Assembly: GCA_964495075.1 (NCBI GenBank)
Contig: CAZBUJ010000011.1
Span: 29,451 to 93,450, forward strand
Length of the DNA stretch: 64,000 bases
DNA from: JAFGJQ01 sp964495075
GTDB taxonomy: Bacteria; Planctomycetota; Phycisphaerae; UBA1845
Direction: 5' to 3'
Part shown: positions 10,609 to 19,181 of the stretch, one piece after another
Numbering within the stretch: position 1 is the stretch's first letter
Layout: each line of letters starts with the position of its first letter
Made by a program: the position numbers and the translations under genes
The notes under the pieces: generated by a model
What the model saw: the letters and a program-made list of their open reading frames with translations, nothing else
Database searches by the model: none
Told to the model about the DNA's origin: nothing

Positions 10609-11262
10609 ATGCGAACGACGTACCGCAACATGATCGCAGTAGGTTTGGGATGCGTGGCCTGTGCCGCCGTGTTATGGACGTTTTCCACCGGTACCCAGGT
10701 CGTTGCCGGGGAAGTATCGGGCGCTCAGAAGCCGGAGGGCGACAAGCCCGATCGCGCCGGCGGCCAGGCCGTAGCCGACAGCCACATGGAGCAGTGGAAG
10801 CGGCGGAACCCGGATCGTGTAGCCGACTGGGTCGCAGAGGAAAAAGAGCGTCACGCGATTCTGCCGCCGGCCGACAACTCCCACCTGCTCACGGGCGAAC
10901 AGGGAGAGGGGCACACCTACGGCCAGTACACCGAGCGTGACATCCTGATGTGGGCTCGCGAAACGGAGAAGCTCGTCGTCGAGGGCTCACGCATCTTCCA
11001 CGACGCCAATCGGCTGGGTAGCACGGTGGCGGTCTCCTGCGACATGTGCCATCCGGACGCGAGCAACACGCACCCGGAGACATACCCGAAGTTCCAGACG
11101 CAAATGGGACGCGTGGCTTTGTTACGCGACATGATCAACTGGTGCATCGAGCGACCGGTCCGCGGCGAACGCTTCGCGCCGGACGATCCACGCATGCGGG
11201 CTCTGGAAGCGTACATTTACGCGCAGAGGAAGGGCACGCCACTGAATTACGGGAAGCACTGA
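10609..11262 (+). CDS. Mono-haem c-type cytochrome (SoxA/TsdA-like C-terminal motif)
   Basis: Exported cytochrome of 217 residues. A signal peptide covers about residues 1-33. One haem-binding motif, CDMCH, sits at 144-148. After it comes a segment with NWCIERPVRGE and ALEAYIYAQRKG that resembles the end of SoxA/TsdA-type cytochromes, where an RDMINxC element is conserved. The middle part (about 40-130) is polar and was not recognised. It is the last gene of the peroxidase operon and could be the electron donor to the peroxidase; this is inferred from position only. AGGA lies about ten bases ahead of the start. Confidence 0.8.
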   Translation: MRTTYRNMIAVGLGCVACAAVLWTFSTGTQVVAGEVSGAQKPEGDKPDRAGGQAVADSHMEQWKRRNPDRVADWVAEEKERHAILPPADNSHLLTGEQGEGHTYGQYTERDILMWARETEKLVVEGSRIFHDANRLGSTVAVSCDMCHPDASNTHPETYPKFQTQMGRVALLRDMINWCIERPVRGERFAPDDPRMRALEAYIYAQRKGTPLNYGKH

Positions 11263-11465
11263 TTCCGTTCGAGCGGCGAGATTCGCGTGGTCGAAGGCCC
11301 GCCGGGAAGCGAGGCCGCGATCCCGGCCAGCGGTCATGGGGACTTTGTGAATCCGGTTCCCATGAGGCAAGGAGGTTCCCGCGCAAACTGACGTAGACGC
11401 ATGCGATATCCGCGTTCGTGCTGCCGATTTGTCGTCGCTCGGGGGCCGGGGTGAGCTAGCCGGCA

Positions 11466-11506
11466 TTTCTCACCAGTTTTCTGCTGCGACAAGACCTGGT
11501 GAGAAA
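11466..11506. repeat. 11-bp perfect inverted repeat upstream of the TSUP exporter
   Basis: TTTCTCACCAG at 11466-11476 is repeated exactly inverted as CTGGTGAGAAA at 11496-11506, separated by 19 bases. It lies about 40 bp before the exporter start and 200 bp after the cytochrome stop. It could be an operator, an attenuator hairpin or a terminator without a U-tract. The rest of this 285-bp gap shows nothing recognisable. Confidence 0.6.
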
Positions 11507-11547
11507 CGCGTGCTCGAATCCCGAGCCGATTTGCGAGGGCTCCGGCT

Positions 11548-12378
11548 TTGGAGTTGCTTCTTCATTTCGCGTGGTTGATTCCCCTGGGCCTGGCGGTCGG
11601 CATCTACGGGACGCTGATCGGAGCCGGCGGTGGGTTCATACTCGTCCCGGTCCTGCTGCTGCTTTATCCGCACGAAGAACCGGAAACCGTCGCGAGCATT
11701 TCGCTGGCGGTCGTGTTCTTCAACGCAGCCTCCGGTTCCTGGGCCTACGCCCGGATGGGACGGATTGACTACCGGGCAGCCGTCATATTTTCGCTGGCGA
11801 CCGTGCCGGGCGCCGTCGGCGGCGCCATGACGACCGGCATCGTGCCCCGGCGGCTCTTCGACGGGTTGCTTGGTACCCTGATGCTGATCCTCGGCGGATA
11901 CCTCGGACTCCGGCCGCGGCGCCGGGTTTCCGCCACGGATGCCCCAGAGACGGTCGCGCGGCAAACCGACGCGAGTGACGGCGCCCGGCCGCCGGGCAGG
12001 CTCAGCCGTCCGTACTCGGTTGGTGCGTTGTTGAGCCTGGGAGTCGGCTATATCTCGAGCTTGCTCGGTATCGGCGGTGGAGTGGTGCACGTGCCGGCCC
12101 TGATCCGCGTGCTGAGATTCCCCGTGCATACCGCCACGGCGACTTCGCACTTGATCCTGGCGGTCATGGCTCTCGCGGGGACCGTCGTCCACGTCGTAAG
12201 CGGTAGCTTTCATGACGGCGTCCGCCGCACCATTGCGCTATCGATCGGCGTCGTTCTCGGTGCTCAAATCGGTGCGCTCTTGTCCGGCCGGGTGCGGGGC
12301 GTCTGGATCATGCGTGGCCTGGCGCTGGGGTTGCTCGGGCTTGGCCTGCGATTGCTGAGCGTCAGCGTGCACCGGTGA
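11548..12378 (+). CDS. TSUP-family membrane exporter (TauE/SafE/DUF81)
   Basis: Integral membrane protein of 276 residues in two hydrophobic halves separated by a charged loop at about residues 125-155. Each half carries the glycine-rich family motif: IGAGGGFILVPVLL near 25 and LGIGGGVVHVPALI near 175. These repeats are the hallmark of TSUP anion exporters, often for sulfite, sulfoacetate or other organosulfur anions. The start codon is TTG at 11548 with GAGGG eight bases upstream; another TTG at 11554 is possible. The 3' end overlaps a convergent zinc-finger gene by 141 bp. The substrate cannot be read from the sequence. Confidence 0.85.
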   Translation: MELLLHFAWLIPLGLAVGIYGTLIGAGGGFILVPVLLLLYPHEEPETVASISLAVVFFNAASGSWAYARMGRIDYRAAVIFSLATVPGAVGGAMTTGIVPRRLFDGLLGTLMLILGGYLGLRPRRRVSATDAPETVARQTDASDGARPPGRLSRPYSVGALLSLGVGYISSLLGIGGGVVHVPALIRVLRFPVHTATATSHLILAVMALAGTVVHVVSGSFHDGVRRTIALSIGVVLGAQIGALLSGRVRGVWIMRGLALGLLGLGLRLLSVSVHR

Positions 12379-13164
12379 TCCCCGTTTTGGAGCCGCGTCA
12401 TCGGTGCCGGCTTCCGTTTCGAAGAAACCCAATTGGCGCTCCCACGCCATCCGCCGGGGCGAACCTTCCTGTTCTCTCGCGGCCTGTCGGTGACAGAATG
12501 CGGCAATGCCCGTCGCCAGGCGGTGGTGGTAGCCGTCGCTCACGCGCCGGCATTCCCGTATCAGGCGGCGGGTGCCCGAGTCCTGGAACTCCCGGCCCCC
12601 GTGGCCCAGAATGAGCGGCTCCACGTCGTCCAGAATGGCGGCAACCCGCTGGACCGCGTTGAACAGCCGAAGCAGGTTTCCCCATGTCGGTAGCGTTGGG
12701 CCCGCACCTTTCAGCTTGGCCGCGCTTCGCACGACTTCGCGGAGACACGATGCCGCCCATTGAAGCCGCCACTTCGCCACGGTGCCCGTCAGGTTCTTCG
12801 GGACGGTGTCAAACGGAAGAAAGCCGGACCCGCCGCAGAACGTGCAGATGACCCGGCCCTGTCCTGCGCAGCTCTCGCAGAACCGGCCATTGGCCGCGAA
12901 CGTCTGGACCCCGCCGCACAGATCACACGTCATCCGCCCGGCGCGGCAGAAGTAGCATGGTGCTCGAGCGAATGCCTTGGTGAGCGCCTCTCCGGCCTTC
13001 GGCCCACCCGCGTGGATGAGGCCCGCGGCCGACTCGTGCCGTGCCCGTGGAGCCGATTCGTTCGCGAGCACTTCGAAGCAACGTACCGCCTCCCCGTACT
13101 TGCGCTTGGCCACCAAGGCGCAAATATCGAATGCGCAACTCGAGATGGAGATGCGGGCCACCAT
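12238..13164 (-). CDS. DnaJ-type zinc-finger protein lacking a J domain
   Basis: Predicted cytosolic protein of 308 residues. Four CXXC pairs in DnaJ-like CXXCXGXG arrangement occur at Cys70/73, 80/83, 96/99 and 107/110 (for example CESCAGQG and CTFCGGSG). They would form two zinc sites as in the DnaJ central region, which holds unfolded clients or acts in thiol chemistry. No J domain or client-binding C-terminal domain is seen. The first 60 residues may form short helices, and the middle (about 115-230) is helical and unassigned. The last 60 residues are low-complexity and polar, and overlap the convergent exporter gene, so the true end may be shorter. GAGAGGA precedes the ATG, supporting the start. 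Exact role unknown. Confidence 0.65.
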   Translation of the reverse strand: MVARISISSCAFDICALVAKRKYGEAVRCFEVLANESAPRARHESAAGLIHAGGPKAGEALTKAFARAPCYFCRAGRMTCDLCGGVQTFAANGRFCESCAGQGRVICTFCGGSGFLPFDTVPKNLTGTVAKWRLQWAASCLREVVRSAAKLKGAGPTLPTWGNLLRLFNAVQRVAAILDDVEPLILGHGGREFQDSGTRRLIRECRRVSDGYHHRLATGIAAFCHRQAAREQEGSPRRMAWERQLGFFETEAGTDDAAPKRGSPVHADAQQSQAKPEQPQRQATHDPDAPHPAGQERTDLSTENDADR

Positions 13165-13616
13165 GCGATCCTCTCAGCCACGCGCTCGCTCGCCACGGTG
13201 CACAGCCTTGATCCAGCCATGGAACTGCGCAGACGCTCTGCGCAACACTAAATTCTACGTACATGGACGGGCTTCTGTTCGGTCCTTTCTCCGAACGAAC
13301 GTCTGCCGTACCGCGGTGTGTCGATGCCGACCGGCAGCTCCGGGCCGGGCTGTGCGACGCGACCACGCTGCGAGTACGCGCAGTCCATTTCGGCGCGGCG
13401 TTCTGCCGCAGCGAGGCATAATGGGGCGCGTGTCAAACTCGTAGTGCCTGGCTGCCCGGCTCATCAGACTATCGCCGCGGTGCAGGCTGTCGGCCGATTC
13501 GCCGTCAAGAGCGCGTGCCGTAAGAACCCGTGGGGCGGCCGCGACTCTGGCACGCCGTTTGCGAGGTAGTTCGCCTGAACAAGGCGGGACACGCTCGCCT
13601 GAAGGAGTGATGTACG
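13165..13616. other. Divergent intergenic region carrying a sigma-54 promoter
   Basis: About 450 bp between the zinc-finger gene (reading left) and the first receiver gene (reading right). The right half holds a -24/-12 element, listed separately. No gene or gene remnant was recognised in the rest. Confidence 0.5.
13548..13562 (+). promoter_or_regulatory. Sigma-54 (-24/-12) promoter before the first receiver gene
   Basis: TGGCAC, five bases (GCCGT), then TTGC. This matches the sigma-54 consensus TGGCAC-N5-TTGC at every conserved base, with correct GG-N10-GC spacing. It lies 55 bp ahead of the ATG at 13617. Sigma-54 promoters need an AAA+ activator, and one is encoded at 19157-20533. Confidence 0.75.
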
Positions 13617-14042
13617 ATGAGTCGCGACTCGAACCAAACGTCCACGAAGCGACCGGTTCAGCGGCGGATACTGCTGGCCGAGGACGACGGCGAGATGCGG
13701 GCGATGCTTTCCCGAGCGCTTCGCAAAGAGGGTCATCGACTGACGGAGTGTGCGAACGGTGCCGAGCTTCTTCTGCACGTGGCCCCGCTACTGGATCCAG
13801 GCGGCCACGTGGAGTTTGACCTCATCATCTCGGATATCCGGATGCCGGGGCTCACGGGCATGGAAGTCCTCGAGGGGCTCGCCAGACACGACGGCTGCCC
13901 ACCGGTTGTCCTGATCACGGCCTTCGGGAACAAAAAGACGCACGAGGCGGCGAGGCGGTTCGGGGCGGCGGCGATGCTCGATAAACCATTTGAGATCGAC
14001 GATCTGCTGGCCGCGGTCGGCAGAGTGATGGAGACGACATGA
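13617..14042 (+). CDS. Stand-alone response regulator receiver protein (first of three)
   Basis: Single-domain receiver of 141 residues with no output domain. The acidic pocket is in LLAEDDGEMRAML, the phosphorylation site is Asp73 in ISDIRMPG, the switch Thr is in LITAFG, and the conserved Lys is in LDKPF. AAGGAG lies nine bases before the ATG. Such proteins pass phosphate in relays or act by protein contact. Its promoter is of the sigma-54 type, and it is followed 48 bp later by the BON-domain gene, probably in the same transcript. It is closely similar to the receivers at 22339 and 22816, including the N-terminal AEDDxEMRA signature. Confidence 0.9.
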   Translation: MSRDSNQTSTKRPVQRRILLAEDDGEMRAMLSRALRKEGHRLTECANGAELLLHVAPLLDPGGHVEFDLIISDIRMPGLTGMEVLEGLARHDGCPPVVLITAFGNKKTHEAARRFGAAAMLDKPFEIDDLLAAVGRVMETT

Positions 14043-14090
14043 GAAATGTCATGGACGGTATTCTGCGGTTCAACAAAAGGAGTGCGAGAC

Positions 14091-15578
14091 ATGTTATGTA
14101 GGAAGCACATGTTGCTGATTGTTCCGCTGGCACTCGCCCTCGGCACGCCGTCCGCGCGAGCCAATCAGCGACCGAGCGATGCCACTATCACACTTTGGGT
14201 CAAAGATGCGCTTCGGGAGGATCCCCGGGTGGAATCCTCTCATATCGACGCCAACACGAGCGACGCGATCGTGACGCTCAGTGGTGAGGTCCGCGATCTG
14301 GCCGCGGGGCAGTACGCGGTCCGGGAGGCGGAGAAGATCAAAGGCGTACGGGGCGTGATCGACAAGCTGTCGGTCCAGCCGAGCGGGCGGTTCGACAGCG
14401 ACATCGCCGACGACGTGCGGGCACGTCTTCTGGACAGTCCCGCCCTCAACCTGCGCCGGCTCGAAATCGACGTGGCCGACGGGAACGTCTCGTTGCGCGG
14501 CACGGTGGCGAGCTGGTCGGAAAAGCAAGAGGCCGAACTGCTGGCCAGCGAGGTGCGCGGTGTCCGGCGTGTGAACAACAAGCTCACCATTGAGTACGCG
14601 TCGCACCGGCCGGACGAAGCGATTCGGAAAGACGTGGTCGCCTCGATCGAACGTGACGTGTACCTCGTCGGTCTTCCCATCAACGTCACCGTCCATGACG
14701 GCACCGTCACGCTGTCCGGGAATGTGGGCAATGCTTTCCAGCACGAACGGGCCACGATCGCGGCGTGGGTCGGGAACGTCAAGGCGGTCAGGAACGAACT
14801 CAACGTGGATTGGTGGGACAACGAGGGCGTCAGGGCGAAGAAGCCCCTGCCGCCGGACTCGGACATCAAGCAGGCCGTCAAGGATGAGCTCTACAAGGAT
14901 CTGCGGGTCGACGATCCCTTTACGATCGACGTCGATTGCTCGTACGGCCAGGTGACTCTCCGGGGGACCGTGCCAACCTACTACCAGAAGCGGCTGGCCG
15001 AACGGGACACCAAGGACGTCGTCGGCGTGGGTTGGGTCACGAACTACCTGATGGTGAAGGCGAGCTGGCGTGACGACCAAGCCATTCGGCGCGACATCGA
15101 GTCACGCTTTGATTCCGATTACCTGATCAACGGGCAGGATATCGACGTACGCGTCAAGGGCGGCGTCGCGAACCTCTCCGGTAACACGAACACGTACTAC
15201 GAGCGGAGTCACGCCATCGACGTGGCCTCGCGCATCCCGGGTGTCATCAACGTGGTCGACAACGTCGACGTGAACTGGTTTCGGCGTTTCACGGATGCCA
15301 AGCTCCAGGAGCGGATTCAGGACAGGCTCCGAGAGCATAGTGCCACGCGATGGGTGGCCGACCGGGTCAAGGTCAAGGTCACCGATGGTACCGCGTGCCT
15401 TTCCGGCGATGTCCTGACCTGGGACGAGCGCAAGGAAGCCGATCGGATTGCCTTCCTGACGGACGGTGTGAAAGCCGTGGATAACCGCCTCAAGGTCGAG
15501 GGCGTCAGCTATCCCTGGGACGAGTGGCACTATCCCGTCGCGGGCATCCTCGAAAACGACCTCGCGCCGTCCTCGTAG
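14091..15578 (+). CDS. Exported protein with six BON domains
   Basis: Protein of 495 residues with a signal peptide ending near ARA-NQ at about residue 24. Six consecutive BON domains of about 70-75 residues fill the rest (starting near residues 30, 103, 177, 261, 335 and 405). Each has the family pattern of an alpha-helix, a G-x-V-x-L-x-G strand (such as AIVTLSGEV, NVSLRGTV, TVTLSGNV) and a GV..V.N closing strand. BON domains bind phospholipid or envelope surfaces and occur in osmotic-shock proteins such as OsmY. Six in a row is more than usual. The start is the ATG at 14091 with AAAAGGAG eight bases ahead. Likely cotranscribed with the receiver upstream and stress-induced; this is inference. 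Confidence 0.85.
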   Translation: MLCRKHMLLIVPLALALGTPSARANQRPSDATITLWVKDALREDPRVESSHIDANTSDAIVTLSGEVRDLAAGQYAVREAEKIKGVRGVIDKLSVQPSGRFDSDIADDVRARLLDSPALNLRRLEIDVADGNVSLRGTVASWSEKQEAELLASEVRGVRRVNNKLTIEYASHRPDEAIRKDVVASIERDVYLVGLPINVTVHDGTVTLSGNVGNAFQHERATIAAWVGNVKAVRNELNVDWWDNEGVRAKKPLPPDSDIKQAVKDELYKDLRVDDPFTIDVDCSYGQVTLRGTVPTYYQKRLAERDTKDVVGVGWVTNYLMVKASWRDDQAIRRDIESRFDSDYLINGQDIDVRVKGGVANLSGNTNTYYERSHAIDVASRIPGVINVVDNVDVNWFRRFTDAKLQERIQDRLREHSATRWVADRVKVKVTDGTACLSGDVLTWDERKEADRIAFLTDGVKAVDNRLKVEGVSYPWDEWHYPVAGILENDLAPSS

Positions 15579-15606
15579 ACGAGCCTTCCCCGTGCGTCAC
15601 CGAAAG

Positions 15607-15636
15607 CCTCCCGCACGCCGAACGGTGTGCGGGAGG
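15607..15636 (+). terminator. Strong hairpin after the BON-domain gene
   Basis: CCTCCCGCAC and GTGCGGGAGG form a perfect 10-bp stem. Three further inner pairs (one of them G-U) extend it to 13 bp around a GAAC tetraloop. It starts 29 bp after the BON stop codon. The bases that follow are pyrimidine-rich but not a T-run, so termination may be imperfect. Confidence 0.6.
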
Positions 15637-15679
15637 TCCTCTCCGGCCGACGGAACGAATAGTGGGCAGAGGTGCACTC

Positions 15680-16243
15680 ATGAATCGGAAACCGAAAAAC
15701 GTGAACGCGACACTCGGGATCGCCGGCGACATTCCCGTACTGGTACGTCAGTTGTCATCGCCCGCCGGTATGACGCGCCTTCATGCCCGCGAGGCCCTGG
15801 TGGCGGCCGGCGACCCAGCCGTCGATCCGCTAATCGAGGCCCTGAACGACGACCACGACGTGGTCCGCTGGGAAGCCACCAAGGCCCTGGTGGACATTCC
15901 GAGCCCCCGGGCGGCGCCGGCCCTCGTTGCCGCGTTGGAGGACGACGAATTCGACGTCCGCTGGCTCGCGGCGGAAGCGTTGATTGCGCTGGGGACCCCC
16001 GGGCTTGGCACATTGCTGGATGCCCTCGAGGCGCGTGCGAGTTCGGTCTGGCTCCGCGAAGGCGCCCACCACGTTCTGAAACACATCGGCGACCGAACCA
16101 CGGACGCCGTGGTGGGGCCGGTCCTCGCCGCGTTGGAGCACCACGACTCGGCACTCGTCGTACCCTTTGCGGCGAGAGACGCCATTGCAAAGCTGAAACC
16201 CATGAGCCTTCAAACAAGCATAGAACGGGAGGAACAACCATGA
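15680..16243 (+). CDS. HEAT-repeat (PBS-lyase-type) protein
   Basis: Protein of 187 residues made of short alpha-helical HEAT repeats. Typical units are AREALVAAGDPAVDPLIEAL, VRWEATKALVDI and VRWLAAEALIAL, with helix pairs every 31 residues or so. Such repeats form scaffolds for protein-protein contacts. No catalytic domain or signal peptide is seen. The ATG at 15680 has only a weak ribosome site. The stop codon overlaps the start of the next gene (ATGA), so the two are translationally coupled. The function is not known; position suggests a part in the stress module. Confidence 0.75.
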   Translation: MNRKPKNVNATLGIAGDIPVLVRQLSSPAGMTRLHAREALVAAGDPAVDPLIEALNDDHDVVRWEATKALVDIPSPRAAPALVAALEDDEFDVRWLAAEALIALGTPGLGTLLDALEARASSVWLREGAHHVLKHIGDRTTDAVVGPVLAALEHHDSALVVPFAARDAIAKLKPMSLQTSIEREEQP

Positions 16244-16767
16244 GCGGGAATAGTGTTGTCGCCATCTATGGAACGCACACCGAAGCCGAGGACGCCGTCA
16301 AGGAGCTTCAGCGCGGCGGCTTCGACATGAAGAAACTCTCGATTGTCGGCAAGGACTATCACACAGAGGAACACGTGGTCGGCTACTACAGCGGTGGCGA
16401 CCGCATGAAGTACTGGGGCAAGCTCGGGGCGTTTTGGGGGGGGCTGTGGGGTCTGCTGTTGGGCGCCGCCTTCTTCTGGGTGCCTGGCGTCGGCCCGCTG
16501 GTGGTCGGGGGTCCGCTGGTCAGTTGGATCCTCGGCGCGCTGGAGGGCGCCGCGATCGTCGGGGGGCTCAGCGCCCTGGGGGCCGGGCTGTACAGCATCG
16601 GGATCCCCAAGGACAGCGTGCTAAAGTACGAACACGCGGTGAAGAACGACAAGTATCTGCTGATCGCCCACGGGATGGCCGACGAGGTGCAGCGGGCCAA
16701 GCGCATCCTCGAAACGTCGCAGGCACGCGAAGTAGAGTCCCACATCGCGGCCCCGGTGCCCGCGTAG
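16240..16767 (+). CDS. YflT-like general stress protein with glycine-rich membrane segment
   Basis: Protein of 175 residues. The N-terminal 50 residues (SVVAIYGTHTEAEDAVKEL, then GFDMKKLSIVGKDY) match the general stress protein 17M / YflT-type domain. Residues about 60-120 are a glycine-rich, strongly hydrophobic region (LGAFWGGLWGLLLGAAFF and more), enough for two membrane passes or a hairpin. The C-terminal part (KNDKYLLIAHG, then RAKRILET) is a second small ferredoxin-like half, as in DUF1269-type proteins. GGGAGG precedes the ATG, which overlaps the HEAT gene stop. Probably stress-induced; biochemical role unknown. Confidence 0.75.
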   Translation: MSGNSVVAIYGTHTEAEDAVKELQRGGFDMKKLSIVGKDYHTEEHVVGYYSGGDRMKYWGKLGAFWGGLWGLLLGAAFFWVPGVGPLVVGGPLVSWILGALEGAAIVGGLSALGAGLYSIGIPKDSVLKYEHAVKNDKYLLIAHGMADEVQRAKRILETSQAREVESHIAAPVPA

Positions 16768-17122
16768 TCCGGCTGGAAGCCCGACCCCGTTGGCCTGCCG
16801 GGCGATGTTCGACTCCATAGGGTCCACGCGGACGCGCATGCGGAGCACGCCAACCGCCAGCCATCGGCCGCCTTGGGGGAGCATGGTGAAGTGGAGCGAC
16901 GGATGGCCGAATGGCACGCCTTGCCTCGCTCACGGCGTCCGCGTGGATCAACCAACGAATGACAGGCCGTACTCATCGGACTTTCGCCTGGTCCAAGGGC
17001 CGGATCGTGCTCGGGACGGGCGTACGGGTGCCCGGGCCGGGGCCCACGGATTCCGAACTCACTCAGCATGAGATCGTGACGAGGAAGGGAAAAAGTCGAT
17101 CATCTGGAAGCGAGGTGCAACG
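16768..17122. other. Intergenic stretch without a recognisable gene
   Basis: About 355 bp. Open frames exist on both strands but none has a ribosome site plus a recognisable family. A TGGCAC...TTGC pair near 16914 has spacing too short for a sigma-54 promoter. Confidence 0.4.
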
Positions 17123-17353
17123 ATGATAACAATCGGCTTGGACTATAAAGTGGCCGACGGGAAGCAGAACGCCTTCATCGACATGTTCAACCAGGTTCAG
17201 AGAATCCTCATGAACGTGCGGGGCCACCGGAACTCAACGCTTTATCGCGATGTCAGCGATTCCAAGGCGTTCCTGATCGTGTCGGAATGGGCCGACGAGG
17301 ATCACTTTCAAGCGTTCATCGAATCTTGTATAAGCACCCAGGTTGCGAGTTGA
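17123..17353 (+). CDS. Antibiotic biosynthesis monooxygenase (ABM)-like protein, truncated by an in-frame TGA
   Basis: Small dimeric alpha/beta-barrel protein of the ABM superfamily (haem-degrading or quinone-type monooxygenases), 76 residues as read. The N-terminus MITIGLDYKVADGKQ and the strand AFLIVSEWADEDHFQAFI are typical. The usual family ending W-G-x-x-x-I-L-x-G-x-P is present downstream in the same frame as GRERILAGTP, but directly after a TGA at 17351-17353 that sits where the conserved Trp (TGG) should be. So the gene carries a nonsense change or is read through. The extended frame ends at 17440 without the usual aromatic terminus. Probably a recent pseudogene, or a shortened protein. 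Confidence 0.6.
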   Translation: MITIGLDYKVADGKQNAFIDMFNQVQRILMNVRGHRNSTLYRDVSDSKAFLIVSEWADEDHFQAFIESCISTQVAS

Positions 17354-17693
17354 GGCCGGGAACGGATTCTCGCGGGCACGCCACGGCGTCGCGGCCGCGG
17401 GTCCAAGGCACGCGCGGAAGCCGGGGGCGGACAACCGTGACAGGGTGTCGGTCGAACCAGGATCCGCCCGGTCCTTCCCCAACCGCGGGGCGCCCGGCGC
17501 GGAGGAATCGTCTGGACTCCCGAGCACCCCGAAACGATGATAGACGGCAGGCTCGACGGGGGCCTGTGCGCGAGCGGCCTGCGAGACGCCTGTCGTGGAC
17601 GACGCTTCCGACGCGCCACGGGGCCGGGCGGCAGCGGCGGCACCGGATCGGAGGCCCGCGGCGTGCGCGGTCCGAGGTAGCGGAGGCCGAGGG
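17354..17693. other. Gap containing the 3' remnant of the ABM-like gene
   Basis: The first 85 bp continue the ABM-like frame beyond the TGA, with the recognisable GRERILAGTPRR segment. The remaining 250 bp before the kinase gene hold nothing recognisable. Confidence 0.4.
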
Positions 17694-19181
17694 ATGAAAC
17701 TCACCCTGAAGCTCATGGCCGTGATTGTCGCGGGCATCATCGGGCTGACGGTCATCGACATTTACCTGACGGTTCATCGGGAAATCGAGCTGTTCGACAC
17801 CGACATGAAGCGGGACGCCCTGGTGTTGGGTCGCAGCGTGCGGGATCTTCTCGAGGATGTATGGCGGGTCGGCGGTGAGGAACGGGCGCTGGCGTTGATC
17901 GACCGAGTCAATACCGAAGGGCATATCATCCGGATGCGCTGGGTCTGGCTGGACGGTCAGGCCGACGGTCCGTATCGTCCCGGTGTTCCGCCAGCCCTCC
18001 TGTCGCCGGTCTTCCAGGGCGAGGAGTTGACCATCAAGCGGGCCGGATCAGGCGACTCCGGACACGTTTACTCGTACGTCCCCGTGTCCACGAATTCCGG
18101 GAGGGTGGGGGCACTGGAACTGTCGGAAAGCCAGTCGGAACTCACCCAGTACACCGGGAGCACCATCAAGAGAGCCGTGGTGCTCACCGGCGGCATCGTG
18201 CTGTTGGGGGGACTCACCGCGGTCGGCTTCGGCGTTTTCTTCGTTGGCCGACCCCTGCGCCTCCTGTCCGAGAAGGCGGGCCGCGTGGGGCTGGGCGACT
18301 TCACGGCCCCCTTGCATCTTCCCGGCCGTGACGAACTGAGCGAACTCGCCGCCACGATCAACACGATGTGCGACCAACTTGTCGAGTCCCAAAAGAGAAT
18401 CAGCGCGGAAACCGAGGCGCGGATTACCGCCCTCGAGCAACTGCGCCATGCGGATCGCCTCAAGACGGTCGGCCGCCTGGCCTCGGGAGTCGCACACGAG
18501 CTTGGCACGCCTCTGAATGTAGTCGGTGGCCGCGCCAGCATGATCGTCGCGGGGAAGCTCCCTCCCGACGACGTCGTGGAGAACGCCAGGATCATCAGGG
18601 CCCAGTCCGACAGGATGGCCACGATCATCCGGCAGCTCCTCGATTTTGCCCGTTCCCGCCCGGCCCATCGGGAGCGGACGGACCTCCGAAGTACCGCAAC
18701 GCAGACGTTGAGCCTCCTTACCGCCCTGGCTCGCAAACGGAACGTGAACCTGACCCTGACCGCCGCCGAGGCGCCGGTATGGGCGATCGTCGACACGGGA
18801 CAGGTCCAGCAAGTTCTGACCAACCTCGTCATAAACGCCTTGCACGCCATGACGCGGGGGGGAACGGTCACCGTGAGCGTCCAGTGTGAGCGGGCCTGCC
18901 CCCCGGAGGCGCACGGAGGGGCCGCCGGCAACTACGTATGCGTGCGGGTGGAGGACGAGGGTGAAGGCATCTCGAAAGAGAGCCTGCAACACATCTTCGA
19001 GCCGTTCTTTACCACCAAAGACGTCGGTGAAGGAACGGGCTTGGGCCTGTCGATTGCGTATGGCATCATTAGCGAGCACGGCGGTTGGATTGACGTCAAG
19101 AGTGAGGTGGGGGCGGGCAGCGTCTTTTCCGTTTTTCTGCCTGGGGAGAACGACCCATGCGACGGCGAATCCTCGTTGTAG
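17694..19181 (+). CDS. NtrB-type sensor histidine kinase with HAMP domain
   Basis: Membrane-bound sensor kinase of 495 residues. A first transmembrane helix lies at about 5-25, a periplasmic sensor region at 26-160, a second helix at about 162-190, then HAMP (to about 245). The phosphoacceptor is His268 in SGVAHELGTPLNVV. The ATPase domain shows an N-box (NLVINALHAM), G1 (DEGEGIS), F-box (FEPFFTTK) and G2 (GEGTGLGLSI). The longer frame upstream is GC-rich noise; the ATG at 17694 is followed directly by the membrane helix. Its 3' end overlaps the sigma-54 response regulator by 25 bp, so the two form one operon and a cognate pair. The signal sensed is unknown. Confidence 0.9.
   Translation: MKLTLKLMAVIVAGIIGLTVIDIYLTVHREIELFDTDMKRDALVLGRSVRDLLEDVWRVGGEERALALIDRVNTEGHIIRMRWVWLDGQADGPYRPGVPPALLSPVFQGEELTIKRAGSGDSGHVYSYVPVSTNSGRVGALELSESQSELTQYTGSTIKRAVVLTGGIVLLGGLTAVGFGVFFVGRPLRLLSEKAGRVGLGDFTAPLHLPGRDELSELAATINTMCDQLVESQKRISAETEARITALEQLRHADRLKTVGRLASGVAHELGTPLNVVGGRASMIVAGKLPPDDVVENARIIRAQSDRMATIIRQLLDFARSRPAHRERTDLRSTATQTLSLLTALARKRNVNLTLTAAEAPVWAIVDTGQVQQVLTNLVINALHAMTRGGTVTVSVQCERACPPEAHGGAAGNYVCVRVEDEGEGISKESLQHIFEPFFTTKDVGEGTGLGLSIAYGIISEHGGWIDVKSEVGAGSVFSVFLPGENDPCDGESSL

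Noticed and set aside
16911..16926. TGGCAC and TTGC near each other before the ABM-like gene
   Set aside because: The two parts are only three bases apart; sigma-54 needs GG-N10-GC.
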